A stretch of 64,000 nt of DNA from an uncultured Clostridia bacterium (GCA_934757865.1 CAKVLS010000002.1:62001-126000); one strand, 5' to 3'. Shown: positions 53,379-63,951, counted from the stretch's first letter. Notes: a model not told the origin generated them from the sequence alone. Numbers and translations: made by a program.

Positions 53379-56300
53379 TTATACAAGATATCTATAACCT
53401 CTTAGGATAACAGGTGGCTTTTTCATCTTTTCGATAAGTTTACCTTTCCCGGTGCGGTTCTCGATTGGGCATACATCAGTATCTCTACCGTATAGTTTGC
53501 CATCATCAGCCTCGCCTACAACAACGAAGTTTTCTTTTACATAGCTTGCATATACAAGCTCTGTGCCGTTGTCTTTTTCGCTAAGGGTAACTATCTTGAT
53601 ACCCTTTCTGTATCTTGCCATTACATCTATTTGACTAACTACAACTCTCTTAATAAAGCCACGGTTGGTCATAACAACTACTTCACCATCTTCGGTTACT
53701 TGACCGGCAAATATTACATAGTCGCCAGCATTTAGGTTAATACCTTTTACGCCGCCAGAAATTCTACCTTGGATAGGGACATCGCTCTTATCAGCATTAA
53801 GTACCATACCACTTCTAGTAACGAATAGTAGTGTTGTTGATTTTTCTTCTACAAAGATATTGATAACTTCGTCATCATCTTTTAGTTTGATTGCTTGGAA
53901 GGTAGATTTTGAAACGCCGTATTCTTTGAAAGATGACTTCTTAACCATACCTTGTTTGGTCATAAAGATTAAGTTGCCTTTTGGCATATCTTCATCTATT
54001 GAGAATATACCACATGGGATTTCGCCCTTATCACATTTAACAACGCTTGCAAATGGTGTGCCTTTGTCCTTAAATCTAGCCTCAGGGATTGACTTAACTG
54101 GCACTTTGTAGCAGTTACCTTTGTTAGTGAAGATGTATGCTGTCTTGTCAGTATCGGTCTTGGTCAAAATCTTGTGGATTTCGTACAAGTTAGATGTTTC
54201 CTTAAACTCTTTTTGACTAGCTCCAAATGCCTTTTTGTTAATAAATTTAATATTATTAACAGCATTTACTGCGATATAACCTTCAACGACAGCTTCTTTA
54301 TCATCATCTGCAGGAAGCTCCAAGCTGTCGCTAGATTTTAAAATTATTGACTTTCTGTCACTCTTATATTGCTTCTTGATAGCCAAAATCTCAGTCTTAA
54401 CAACCTCAAATTGAGCTTTTTTAGAGTTTACGATAGCTGTTAGTTGTTCTACTAACAATTTGTTTTTCTTGATTTCTTCTTGCAAATTGTTTACTTCAAG
54501 ATTTGTAAGTCTTGCAAGTTTCATATCAAGGATTGCTTGTGCTTGTTTTTCGCTAAGTGAGAATCTATCTCTCAATCTTTGTTTAGCGGTTGATACATTT
54601 GGCGAAGACTTAATAATTTTGATTACTTCGTCAATGTTTTTGATAGCTATAAGTAGTCCTTCTAAGATGTGTAGACGCTCTTTTGTCCTTTCTAGGTCAA
54701 ACTTGGTTCTACGAAGAACAACTTCTCTTTGGTACTCGACATAGTATTTGATTATATCAAGTAGCCCCATTAGTTTTGGCTTGCCATCAGCGATGGCTAC
54801 CATATTTACGCCAAATGAGCATTGCAAATCAGTGTATTTCAATAAATACTCAACAATAGCTTTCAAATTAGCGTCTTTTTTAATTTTGATTACAGCTCTT
54901 AGTCCGTTTCTATCAGACTCATCTCTTATATCAGAGATGCCGTTTAGAATAGTGTTTTTGTCATCATCACGGAGTGCGGCTATCTTTTGAAGTACAGCAG
55001 ATTTGTTAACTTGATAAGGAAGCTCAGTAATTACTACGCTACGCTTATCAGTGCCGTTGCCCTCGATATGCATCTTAGCACGCATTATGATTTTGCCTTT
55101 GCCGGTAGCAAAAGCTTGCTCTATCTCAGATGTTGGAAGTATAAATCCGCCAGTTGGGAAATCTGGACCTTTGATATACTTCATCATTTCTTTAAGTGTA
55201 ATAGATGGTCTATCTATGTATGCTACAACACCGTCAATAACCTCTGCTAGGTTGTGTGGTGGAATATTAGTAGCAAGACCAACAGCTATACCCATAGCTC
55301 CGTTGACAAGAAGGTTAGGGAATCTACCTGGTAAAGTGTCAGGTTCTTTTATTGTGTCATCAAAGTTAAGTGACCACTTGACAGTATCTTTATCAAGGTC
55401 TCTCAAAAGTTCTAGTGCAAGAGGCGCAAGTCTTGCCTCTGTGTATCTCATCGCAGCGGCTTTATCTCCGTCTATACTACCGAAGTTACCGTGACCTGTG
55501 ATAAGTATTTCGTTCATATTAAATGGCTGAGCCATTCTTACCATTGCATCATAAACTGATGTGTCGCCGTGTGGGTGATATTTACCTAAACAATCACCGA
55601 CAATACGAGCAGATTTTCTATAAGGCTTGTCTGGAGTAATACCAAGGTCAAGCATTGAATAAAGTATTCTTCTTTGAACAGGTTTAAGTCCATCTTCTAC
55701 TCTAGGCAAAGCTCTGTCCATAATAACATGCTCAGAGTAAGGAATCATAGACTCATGCAAAACTTCGTCAATGTTCTTATAGAAAAGTCCTTTTCCTTCT
55801 CCACCAGAACCGTTAGAATTATCTGCATTTTCATTTGAGTTATTAGTATCTTGAACACCAGTATTTTGCTCTTGTCCAAAATCTTCTATCTTGTCCTCAA
55901 AGAAATCTTCCATTGGTTTCACCCCTTTTTCTTTTTTCATTTTTGCAAGTTTTTGCTCTTCTACTTGCTCTAAGTTTTTGTTTAATATATCCTCAATTTT
56001 TGCCTTGTAATCGCTATTGTCATCCGGCTCATCGTTCTTCGTCTCTTCCGTTTTCGCCGTTTCAGGCTCATTTTCGGGCTCTACAAAGTCATCTTTGAAT
56101 ATATTACCTAAACTTAACAGTTCAACATCACCCACCATAGCACCTGTTGGGACTTTTTCTGGTTGATGGTCATCGGGCTCATTTTCTTCTAAATTATCTT
56201 GAGTATTTTCTTGAGTATCTTCTACTTCTTCAAATTCATTTTCTAGTTCGGTCTCTACATCGTCCGCATCTATATTTTCTTTGTTAGTATCAATATCATT

Positions 56301-56960
56301 ATCTTGATAGTCATCTTGCGAGCTCTCGTCTACCAGAGCATAAGAAGAGCCTGTTTCTTCGGCTGTCTCTACATCTTGATTATCTTCTTGTGGCTCATCA
56401 TAAGACTCATCATCTAAGCTATCTTCATAATCATTTACATTAGCATTTTCTGTTTCAAGAGGCTCATCATTTGTTACTTGAGCATCTTCAAGATTTTCGT
56501 CATAAGGCTCGTCGTCAGTATTTGTCTCTTGGCTATCTGCTGCAAGGCTACTCTCGTCAAGCATTAAGCTCTCATCGTCTGCCTCTGCATCTTGCGAAGC
56601 TGACTCATCTATATTTTGCTCTTCTGCATTTTCGATTATATTTTTATCAATATTGCTATCTGTTATCTCTTGACTATCGCCGCTTTCGTTGGATTCGTCT
56701 GCAAATGTCTGGATATTGATAGCGTTTTGAGAAGCTTCATTATCTTCTCTACTCATAGTAGAGTCCATATTTTTTGTATCTTGATTACTATGGACCGCAC
56801 ATAGGTCATCAAGCGATATTTGACCATCTATTGGATTATTGGTTATTGATTCATCAACTTGCTCTTTGGTAGACATTTCGTAATACAAATCTTCTAGTCC
56901 AAGCTGACCGTCTATAGGGACATTTTGATTTTCATCAAAGTCTTTTTTCTCGTCGTCCAT
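53379..56960 (-). CDS. gyrA: Type IIA topoisomerase subunit A (GyrA-like) with long acidic N-terminal extension
   Basis: A 1193-residue protein, about 350-380 longer than usual GyrA. The core starts near residue 390 ([17 protein letters not shown], then [18 protein letters not shown]) with [18 protein letters not shown], catalytic Tyr in [10 protein letters not shown] (about residue 505) and [13 protein letters not shown]. The C-terminal domain has blade-type repeats but only a degenerate GyrA box ([11 protein letters not shown]), so topoisomerase IV activity is possible. Residues 1-385 are low-complexity, very rich in Asp, Glu, Asn, Gln and Ser, and contain two copies of PIDGQ(L/I)xL(E/D)DL. 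GGAGGAAC precedes the ATG, so the extension is translated from this start. It follows gyrB. Confidence 0.85.
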   Translation of the reverse strand: MDDEKKDFDENQNVPIDGQLGLEDLYYEMSTKEQVDESITNNPIDGQISLDDLCAVHSNQDTKNMDSTMSREDNEASQNAINIQTFADESNESGDSQEITDSNIDKNIIENAEEQNIDESASQDAEADDESLMLDESSLAADSQETNTDDEPYDENLEDAQVTNDEPLETENANVNDYEDSLDDESYDEPQEDNQDVETAEETGSSYALVDESSQDDYQDNDIDTNKENIDADDVETELENEFEEVEDTQENTQDNLEENEPDDHQPEKVPTGAMVGDVELLSLGNIFKDDFVEPENEPETAKTEETKNDEPDDNSDYKAKIEDILNKNLEQVEEQKLAKMKKEKGVKPMEDFFEDKIEDFGQEQNTGVQDTNNSNENADNSNGSGGEGKGLFYKNIDEVLHESMIPYSEHVIMDRALPRVEDGLKPVQRRILYSMLDLGITPDKPYRKSARIVGDCLGKYHPHGDTSVYDAMVRMAQPFNMNEILITGHGNFGSIDGDKAAAMRYTEARLAPLALELLRDLDKDTVKWSLNFDDTIKEPDTLPGRFPNLLVNGAMGIAVGLATNIPPHNLAEVIDGVVAYIDRPSITLKEMMKYIKGPDFPTGGFILPTSEIEQAFATGKGKIIMRAKMHIEGNGTDKRSVVITELPYQVNKSAVLQKIAALRDDDKNTILNGISDIRDESDRNGLRAVIKIKKDANLKAIVEYLLKYTDLQCSFGVNMVAIADGKPKLMGLLDIIKYYVEYQREVVLRRTKFDLERTKERLHILEGLLIAIKNIDEVIKIIKSSPNVSTAKQRLRDRFSLSEKQAQAILDMKLARLTNLEVNNLQEEIKKNKLLVEQLTAIVNSKKAQFEVVKTEILAIKKQYKSDRKSIILKSSDSLELPADDDKEAVVEGYIAVNAVNNIKFINKKAFGASQKEFKETSNLYEIHKILTKTDTDKTAYIFTNKGNCYKVPVKSIPEARFKDKGTPFASVVKCDKGEIPCGIFSIDEDMPKGNLIFMTKQGMVKKSSFKEYGVSKSTFQAIKLKDDDEVINIFVEEKSTTLLFVTRSGMVLNADKSDVPIQGRISGGVKGINLNAGDYVIFAGQVTEDGEVVVMTNRGFIKRVVVSQIDVMARYRKGIKIVTLSEKDNGTELVYASYVKENFVVVGEADDGKLYGRDTDVCPIENRTGKGKLIEKMKKPPVILRGYRYLV

Positions 56961-57018
56961 AGTTCCTCCTTTTACAAAATTTTATTGTTTGATTATTTAT
57001 TTGTTTGATTTTTAAGTT

Positions 57019-58977
57019 TTAGTCTTCGTTTAGTTTTTCGAAGTTGCTGCTTTCTTTATTGAAGTTTACATACTCGCTCAAATATGCTTTACGAGCGTCA
57101 ATATTATCACCCATTAAGGTTGTTACCATACGTTCAGCGTTAGCAGCATCTTCTACACCTACTCTAAGTAGTGATCTCTTAGCTGGGTCCATAGTTGTCT
57201 CCCAAAGTTGTTCTGGATTCATTTCACCAAGACCTTTGTATCTCTGGATGCTGTAACCCTTACCAAAACGCTTGATTGCGTCTGGTAGCTCTTTATCAGA
57301 ATAAACATATTCAACAGTGTCTTTTTTGCTTATCTTGTATAGTGGTGGAAGACCAATATATACATGTCCATGAGTAAGTAGGTCTTTCATATATCTAAAG
57401 AAGAAAGTCAAAAGTATTGCTCTAATATGAGCGCCGTCTTGGTCGGCATCGGACAAAATAATTACTTTATGATATTTTAGGTTATCAATATCAAAGTCCT
57501 CGCCAATACTTGTGCCAAGAGCACCGATTATTAGTTTAATTTCCTCGTTAGCTAGTACTTGGTCAAGACGCTTTTTCTCGGCATTAAGAGGTTTACCTCT
57601 TAGTGACAAAATAGCTTGGAAACTTCTGTCACGAGCTTGTTTAGCACTGCCGCCCGCAGAATCTCCCTCAACTATAAATATTTCGTTTTGTTCTGGCTTT
57701 CTACCTGAGCAAACAGCAAGTTTACCGATTAGACTAGAATTTTCTATGCTATTTTTTTGTCTAGAAATTTCCTTAGCTTTCTTTGCGGCAAGTCTTGTTC
57801 TTGCGGCTGATTTTGCCTTATTAATTATTACTTCAACTATCTTTGCATTTTCTTTTTTATCAAAGAATTTATATAGCTCATTGCAAACAATATTTTCTAC
57901 AATAGTCTTAGCTTCTGGGTTGCCAAGACGAGTCTTTGTTTGACCTTCAAATTGTGTATTACGCATTTTGATAGCCAAAATACATGTAATACCCTCTCTA
58001 AAGTCCTCGCCCATAAGGTTGGATTCTTTTTCTTTTAGATAGCCTTGCTTTTTGGCGATATCGTTAAGAACTCTAGTAAGAGCAGATTTTAGACCTGTCT
58101 CGTGAGTTCCGCCCTCTGTTGTGCAAATATTATTAACAAATGAAAATACGCTCTCAATATATCCGTCTGTGTATTGAATAGCTAGGGCAAGTTTAAGTCC
58201 GTCCTCTTCGCTTGCGCCCTCCACATATATTGGAGTATCATGAATAACAGTTTTTGTCTCGTTAAGGTATGAGATAAAGTCCTTTAGACCGCCATCATAC
58301 TTATATGAAACATTGCTCTTCTCCTGCTCATCAATAAAGTCAATTTGGACGCCTTTATTAAGAAAAGCAAGTTCACGAAGTCTTTTTTTGATAACATCAG
58401 AAGAAAAAGTATGTCCTTGGAATATTGCGTCATCTGGCAAAAATCTAATAAATGTACCAGTCTTGTTCTCGGCGCATGTTCCTATCTCTGTAAGAGGCTT
58501 TTGGGTAACGCCGCCTTTGATATTGCCTTCACTATCAGGAATAGACGCAAACTCTATCTCATATACTTTTCCGCCACGCCAAATAACAGCTTTAAGCCAT
58601 TTACTTAATGCATTAGTAACAGACGCACCAACGCCATGTAGTCCGCCAGAATAGCTGTAGTTAGAATTGTTAAATTTACCACCAGCATGCAACTGAGTAA
58701 AGATTACTTCTGCGCCAGATTTTTTTAGGGTTGGGTGCATATCAACCGGTATACCACGGCCATTATCTTCTACACTTACGCTGCCGTCATTATATAAAGT
58801 AACAACAATCTTATTGCCGTAGCCGTTAGCTACTTCGTCCATACTGTTGTCGACTATCTCCCACAAAATATGATGAACACCTCTACTGCCAGTACTGCCT
58901 ATGTACATACCAGGTCTAAGTCTTACAGCATCAAGACCTTCTAGTACTACAATATCCTTTGAGCCATACGATTCCAT
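57019..58977 (-). CDS. gyrB: Type IIA topoisomerase subunit B (GyrB-like)
   Basis: A 652-residue protein. The GHKL ATPase part has LRPGMYIGSTGSRGVHHILW, EIVDNSMDEV, GRGIPVDMHP and GGLHGVGASVTNALS. The TOPRIM part has FIVEGDSAGGSAKQARDRS, LSDADQDGAHI and the C-terminal RYKGLGEMNPEQLWET. The length is normal. The ATG at 58977 is preferred since GGGGG lies just upstream, and the frame extension to 58992 adds only five residues. It pairs with the A subunit 58 bases downstream; dnaA, dnaN and recF are not adjacent. Confidence 0.93.
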   Translation of the reverse strand: MESYGSKDIVVLEGLDAVRLRPGMYIGSTGSRGVHHILWEIVDNSMDEVANGYGNKIVVTLYNDGSVSVEDNGRGIPVDMHPTLKKSGAEVIFTQLHAGGKFNNSNYSYSGGLHGVGASVTNALSKWLKAVIWRGGKVYEIEFASIPDSEGNIKGGVTQKPLTEIGTCAENKTGTFIRFLPDDAIFQGHTFSSDVIKKRLRELAFLNKGVQIDFIDEQEKSNVSYKYDGGLKDFISYLNETKTVIHDTPIYVEGASEEDGLKLALAIQYTDGYIESVFSFVNNICTTEGGTHETGLKSALTRVLNDIAKKQGYLKEKESNLMGEDFREGITCILAIKMRNTQFEGQTKTRLGNPEAKTIVENIVCNELYKFFDKKENAKIVEVIINKAKSAARTRLAAKKAKEISRQKNSIENSSLIGKLAVCSGRKPEQNEIFIVEGDSAGGSAKQARDRSFQAILSLRGKPLNAEKKRLDQVLANEEIKLIIGALGTSIGEDFDIDNLKYHKVIILSDADQDGAHIRAILLTFFFRYMKDLLTHGHVYIGLPPLYKISKKDTVEYVYSDKELPDAIKRFGKGYSIQRYKGLGEMNPEQLWETTMDPAKRSLLRVGVEDAANAERMVTTLMGDNIDARKAYLSEYVNFNKESSNFEKLNED

Positions 58978-59296
58978 ACATATCCCCCTCAAAAATTTTT
59001 GCTTGCATAAAAATACAATATTTTTAACCTAGATACTAAAATCTATCGTCAAAAATTTTGATATAATTTATTTATTTTTTACGATTTTATTATAACACAA
59101 TATACTTTATTTTCCTAACAATTTTTGCATAAAAATAAATTTTTTTGACATTATTACAAAGCCAAAAACATTTGATGTTTTAGTTATGCAAAAATATGCA
59201 TATTTATGCATTATAAAGCATAAAAATAATGTCAACTAAGCGTCCAAAATATGATAAAAACGTATAACAAACACAAAAAATACATATATATAAAGT
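58978..59296. other. Divergent intergenic region between gyrB and murG with phased TATGCA boxes
   Basis: About 319 very AT-rich bases. At 59181-59220 four consecutive 10-base units end in TTATGCA, ATATGCA, TTATGCA and AAAGCA (boxes at 59185, 59195, 59205, degenerate at 59215), with further TGCATA boxes at 59126 and 59218. A TATAAT-like box for gyrB lies near 59087-59096 on the minus strand. Confidence 0.5.
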
Positions 59297-60343
59297 ATGA
59301 GAAAAATAGTTTTGACAGGTGGAGGAACAGGCGGGCATGTTATCCCTCACCTTAGCATTTTAGACGCACTTAAAAAAGATTTTGAGGTTCATTATATCGG
59401 CACTGATGGCATCGAAAAAGACATAATGAAAGACACCGGAGTCATATATCACACAATCAAAGCAACTAAGCTCGACCGTAGTAAAAAGTTAAAAAATTTG
59501 ACTATGCCGTTTAAGTTTTTGGCCAGCATAAGAGCATGCAAAAAAATCTTAAAAGAGATTAACCCTGATATAATATTTTCAAAAGGCGGATATGTTTCGC
59601 TCCCTGTCGTGATAGCTGGCAAAAAGCTAAAAATAAAAACTATAAGCCATGAGTCCGACTACTCAATTGGGCTTGCTAATAAGATTATTTATAAGTATAG
59701 CGATGTCTTTTGTACAAGTTTCAAAGAAACCGCCGAAAATAGATCAAAAGCCGTTGTTACCGGTAGCCCTATAAGAAAGAGCCTTTTTAACGGCAAAAAA
59801 GAAAATGGCTACAAGCTAGCACCTATTGATAAGACTAAACAAACTATACTTTTTATGGGCGGGTCTACTGGAGCTAAAGCATTAAATGACGCCGTGATAA
59901 AAGCTCTACCTGAGCTTACAAAAAGTTATAATATAATCAATATTGTTGGCAAAGGCAAAGGCTCAAATATATCTATGAAAGGCTACTACCCTCTTGAATA
60001 TGTGAGCCACATAGAAGATATCTTCGCTATCAGCGACTATATTGTATCAAGAGCGGGATCAAATGCGATTTTTGAGTTTGTAGCACTAAAAAAGCCAACT
60101 ATACTAGTACCCTTGCCAAAAGGTGCAAGTCGTGGTGACCAGATAGAAAATGCAAAAAGTTTTGAGTCTCAAGGGCTAACTCATACCTTATATCAAGAAG
60201 ATATAACGACAGAAAGTCTACTAAAAGCCATAGAAAAATTAAAACAAGACAGCCCAAAACTGATACAAAATATGTCAAAAGCCAAGCTTCAAGACGGTGC
60301 TGACAATCTACTAAAAGAAATATATAAACTTGTAAATAAATAA
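59297..60343 (+). CDS. murG: UDP-GlcNAc transferase MurG
   Basis: A 348-residue GT-B glycosyltransferase making lipid II from lipid I. Motifs: LTGGGTGGHVIPHL (about 6-19), IIFSKGGYVSLPVVIAG, SHESDYSIGLANK, LFMGGSTGAKALN, IVSRAGSNAIFE and GDQIENAK (nucleotide-sugar binding). The length is usual. It stands alone, far from any mur or fts gene. No Shine-Dalgarno site exists; TATATA ends six bases before the ATG, so it may be leaderless like pcrA and rsmE. Confidence 0.92.
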   Translation: MRKIVLTGGGTGGHVIPHLSILDALKKDFEVHYIGTDGIEKDIMKDTGVIYHTIKATKLDRSKKLKNLTMPFKFLASIRACKKILKEINPDIIFSKGGYVSLPVVIAGKKLKIKTISHESDYSIGLANKIIYKYSDVFCTSFKETAENRSKAVVTGSPIRKSLFNGKKENGYKLAPIDKTKQTILFMGGSTGAKALNDAVIKALPELTKSYNIINIVGKGKGSNISMKGYYPLEYVSHIEDIFAISDYIVSRAGSNAIFEFVALKKPTILVPLPKGASRGDQIENAKSFESQGLTHTLYQEDITTESLLKAIEKLKQDSPKLIQNMSKAKLQDGADNLLKEIYKLVNK

Positions 60344-60431
60344 TAAAAAATATAAATAAAAGACAAAAAATGTTTTCGACAAATTATTTTTTCTAGTTAT
60401 GCTAAACTCTTTTCAAAAAAGGAGACTTAAC

Positions 60432-61508
60432 ATGAAAAATAACAAGTTGAGAACATTTTTTATTATAGGTTTTATATTGTTGCTTATTCCATTTTCGATA
60501 GCCAAAATCAAAGTACCATCTCGTGCAAGCTCTAATATTACTATCACCTACCCACCTACCACAAATGCAGGTATTAGTTATCTTAGTTTCTTTAATAAAG
60601 TCGAAAACTACGGAACTATCATTACGGCGTTTAGGGGCAACAACTATGTAGTTGTTTTTAGTGACGAAAACAAGACATATTTTGCCGACTTTAACTCTAG
60701 CGGATATAAGATAAGCGAAAAAGTTATTCTTGACACCACTTGCCACACTGGAATATACCATAATGGCAAAATCATACTAATAAGCGGCGATTATGAATAT
60801 ACTTTAGACAAAACTGGCAAGCTAGAAACAAAAGCAAGCCTCTCAAGTCTAAATATAGAAAACTGCTACAAAATAGCCAAAAATGACAGCAAATTAACAT
60901 ATTTTTGCATTGGAGATCCAAAAATTACCACTTTTGAGCAAAAAGTTATCATTTCTCACCCCAAAAAGTGCGTTTTAGTTAATAATAACATTTACTTTTT
61001 CTTAGGTGATGGAGAATTGTACATAACAGACTTTGATAAAAGTTTATGTTTTGAAGTTGACGAGTTTATAAGCGGCGATGTTATAGGGGAGCAAATTTTC
61101 TTCTGCGCCAAAGCAAAAGATAATTATATCGTTAGCCTAATTGAAGATTTTTCGGTTACTTTCACTACTGTTCTTGACGAAAAGGCAGACAATGTACTCT
61201 TCGAAAAGCAGTCAAATGGCATCAATATCTATGCTATAAAAGATGTCACATATAAGTACTTTGTCTGCAATCATGGGGACATTATTAGCAAAAGTCTATT
61301 TAGCCAAAATGCAATAGTAAGCCTAAGTAGTGACGATTTTATTAAAGACGGAACTATAACATTTTTTATCAAGGATTATAAGTTCAAAACTCCACTAACA
61401 TTTTATAGTAACTGCACCATACTAAGTAACAATTTTGTATTTTTTGAGAGTTACGACATGGAAACATTCGAAACAGGCATTTATTTTGGCAAATTAAAAA
61501 ACTTATAA
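60432..61508 (+). CDS. Unknown signal-anchored extracytoplasmic protein, 358 residues
   Basis: A signal peptide or anchor (KLRTFFIIGFILLLIPFSIA, cleavage uncertain) is followed by about 330 residues made of short beta-strands with repeating turns such as NNYVVVFSDENKTYFADF, GKIILISGDYEYTLDKTGK and NNIYFFLGDGELYITDFD, a propeller-like pattern. There is no lipobox. AAGGAG lies seven bases before the ATG at 60432. It follows murG on the same strand (88-base gap) and ends at a terminator, so the two may be co-transcribed. The function is unknown. Confidence 0.7.
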   Translation: MKNNKLRTFFIIGFILLLIPFSIAKIKVPSRASSNITITYPPTTNAGISYLSFFNKVENYGTIITAFRGNNYVVVFSDENKTYFADFNSSGYKISEKVILDTTCHTGIYHNGKIILISGDYEYTLDKTGKLETKASLSSLNIENCYKIAKNDSKLTYFCIGDPKITTFEQKVIISHPKKCVLVNNNIYFFLGDGELYITDFDKSLCFEVDEFISGDVIGEQIFFCAKAKDNYIVSLIEDFSVTFTTVLDEKADNVLFEKQSNGINIYAIKDVTYKYFVCNHGDIISKSLFSQNAIVSLSSDDFIKDGTITFFIKDYKFKTPLTFYSNCTILSNNFVFFESYDMETFETGIYFGKLKNL

Positions 61509-61511
61509 AAT

Positions 61512-61544
61512 AAAAAAGCACCTAGCATTTAGGTGCTTTTTTTT
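61512..61544. terminator. Bidirectional terminator
   Basis: Stem GCACCTA/TAGGTGC at 61518-61536 with A and T runs on both sides, between convergent genes. Confidence 0.88.
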
Positions 61545-61551
61545 ATAAATA

Positions 61552-63951
61552 TTACTTATCTATCTTGTTAGCCCATCTTACTACAAGAGTTGCAGTCTTA
61601 CCGCCTGGGATTTGAAGAGTAAGTTTTTGATTTTCGGTATCTACATTTTCTGCTGGTACGCCTTTTACTCTAGTAAATCCGTCTGGTAGTTCTATAGTTA
61701 GGTTAGATACTCTTAGAGCCTTTATCTTAATCTTTGCCCAGCCCTTAGCTCTATGGAATTCCATATCAAGTTTTAGGCTATTATTTAGAGTAAGTCCTGT
61801 GATTGAGCCTTTTGTAAACGCAAGTGGCAAGTTTCTAAATAGTATTAGTCTACCATTTTCGTAGTTTACAAACATATTTTGAATAATGCTTACAAGTCCA
61901 GTATTCTTATCTATTGAATATGTTGGCCACTTGTCAACTCTACCTACGCCCATACCTCTATAGTCTGAGTTGGTGAATACTAAGTTGTTAGTCAAGAAGT
62001 TTTGAGTCAAGATCTCAAGTACTTCGTATGCACTATTGCTGTCGCCAGTAGTAGCCAAAGCCTCGGCTATGTTAACAAGGTTGCCAGATGTGAACAAGTC
62101 TCTTGATCTATTAAATCTTGCTTTTGCAGTATTTGCTACTATTTTGTTTAGGTCACGAGTTGAACCTTTGGCATTGAAACCTATTGCATAAGGGAACAAG
62201 TGTGGAATATATGGAGTCTTGTTGTTAGTAATGAATACTGATGACAAGTACTCTTTTATAAGTCCTTCTTCGTCAATAGATATGTCAGGAATCTTAGCAA
62301 GTAAGTCTGACCATCTAGTTATATCCTCTTCTTCCATGCCAAGAGTTTTGCCTATCTCGGTTAAAATACCAAAAATCTCTTTTGCACATACAAAATCAAC
62401 TGTACAGTTAGAAGCTATGCATAGTGGCTCTTTGTTCTTGCCGGCATAGTTAAGAGGTGTATTGTATGGAGAATATCCAATAGGAGATTCTAAAGTCTTG
62501 GTAGTCTTATTAACTTTTAGCAAATCTTCATAAAACTCAGCTGTTTGAGTGATAAATTCCAAACCATACTCACGCATAAACTCTATATCGTCTGTATGGA
62601 TATAGTATTGATAGAACATTTCGCTAGCAAAAGCTGCCACATTAAAGTTAAGTATAACGCCCGGCTCAATAGAACCAAGAAGTCCAGAACCTGGAGCTTC
62701 TAGCGCTGGAACATAAACGCCTTTGCAGTTGTATAGACGAGTTGCATTCTTTTTGTAGTCGTCCATATTGTTGTAGTATCTCATAAGCAAAGGTTTAACT
62801 AAGCTAGACATACCACCATTAAATGCGAAGTCATATAGTCTTTGAGTTTGGAAGAAATTGTTACGAGTGCTCTCATATGCCTTATAATCTCCGTTAAAGT
62901 TGCCATATGGGTTAGCTGGGCTGCCGTCTTCTCTGCATGAGCAAATGAACAAATACTTACCATAAGCAAACAATCTCTCAAGAAGTGCTGTAGGAAGCTC
63001 GCCATTAACTGTCTTGTCAATTAAGTCGTCTACAAAAGACTCTTGCTTTGCGTTAAGATTTAGGCTGCTTAGGTTCATAAGTTTAGAGTGAACAGCTGTA
63101 TGCTCTTTCAAAAGCTTTTCGTAAGTAAGTTTTACTTGGCTAAGCTCTTTTTTGATATTCTCTTCTTCTTTTTCTTTTTGGCTATCTACATAAACTTTTG
63201 CAAATAGTGTTACTTTATCAGCGCCAACGACTTTGATACCGTCTTCGTCACAAGTTACTGCACCGCCTGTTGTTAGTACTCTCGCAACAGCACCATAGTC
63301 TGTACCGTTCTCGCTACGAACAGAATATGACATATAACCCTTAGCTGCGCTAAAATCATAATCTTCCGATACTTGTGTAAAACCATTAGGTCCACGATTG
63401 TCAAACTTGTTATGAATAGTAAATTTTAACTTGCAATCGATAGTCTTGCTACCGCTCTTGGTAATCTGGTAACAAATCATATCATTTACTCTAGATACGA
63501 ACAAGTTTCTCTCAAATCTTGTGTTTTTGTCCTTATAAGAAACTGTAACCTCGCCGTTGTCCATGTTGACTGCTCTATAGTAGTCTTTTACCATTTTTTC
63601 TATAGGCATCTCAACTCTTAGGTCGCATAGTGGCAAAGGATATGATAGTTGTGGTCTATAAGACTTAACCATTAGAGCCTTTGGCAAAACTTTTTCGGCA
63701 TCAGCATAGTTTCCGTTATTGATGGCTGTTTTTACAGATTTGATTTTGTCTGATATATCTGGCAAAACACCAGTATGACCTTGCCACCACAAATCATGGT
63801 GATTGATCAAAATACTATCAAATCCTGCTCCACCTAGAACACTTGCGCCAATAAGACCGTTACCGGTAGGAAGCGCTTCCTTCCACATAGACCCCCAAAG
63901 ACTTGCTGGGCGTCTAAATTTCAAAGTGTTATTTTTCTTAAAAACTGCCAT
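61552..63951 (-). CDS. GH95-like six-hairpin glycosidase (alpha-fucosidase/galactosidase type)
   Basis: A 799-residue protein. The N-terminal beta-sandwich begins with RRPASLWGSMWKEALPTGNG and LINHHDLWWQGHT, characteristic of family GH95. An (alpha/alpha)6 barrel follows (about 300-690): NCKGVYVPALEAPG, then FASEMFYQYYIHTDD and EFMREYGLEFITQTAEFYED. A C-terminal beta domain ends it. The usual Asn-x-Asn catalytic stretch is not clearly conserved (ESTRNNFFQTQ instead), so substrate and even activity are uncertain. No signal peptide is present, so it would act in the cytoplasm. GAGGTAATAAAAC precedes the ATG. Confidence 0.7.
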   Translation of the reverse strand: MAVFKKNNTLKFRRPASLWGSMWKEALPTGNGLIGASVLGGAGFDSILINHHDLWWQGHTGVLPDISDKIKSVKTAINNGNYADAEKVLPKALMVKSYRPQLSYPLPLCDLRVEMPIEKMVKDYYRAVNMDNGEVTVSYKDKNTRFERNLFVSRVNDMICYQITKSGSKTIDCKLKFTIHNKFDNRGPNGFTQVSEDYDFSAAKGYMSYSVRSENGTDYGAVARVLTTGGAVTCDEDGIKVVGADKVTLFAKVYVDSQKEKEEENIKKELSQVKLTYEKLLKEHTAVHSKLMNLSSLNLNAKQESFVDDLIDKTVNGELPTALLERLFAYGKYLFICSCREDGSPANPYGNFNGDYKAYESTRNNFFQTQRLYDFAFNGGMSSLVKPLLMRYYNNMDDYKKNATRLYNCKGVYVPALEAPGSGLLGSIEPGVILNFNVAAFASEMFYQYYIHTDDIEFMREYGLEFITQTAEFYEDLLKVNKTTKTLESPIGYSPYNTPLNYAGKNKEPLCIASNCTVDFVCAKEIFGILTEIGKTLGMEEEDITRWSDLLAKIPDISIDEEGLIKEYLSSVFITNNKTPYIPHLFPYAIGFNAKGSTRDLNKIVANTAKARFNRSRDLFTSGNLVNIAEALATTGDSNSAYEVLEILTQNFLTNNLVFTNSDYRGMGVGRVDKWPTYSIDKNTGLVSIIQNMFVNYENGRLILFRNLPLAFTKGSITGLTLNNSLKLDMEFHRAKGWAKIKIKALRVSNLTIELPDGFTRVKGVPAENVDTENQKLTLQIPGGKTATLVVRWANKIDK

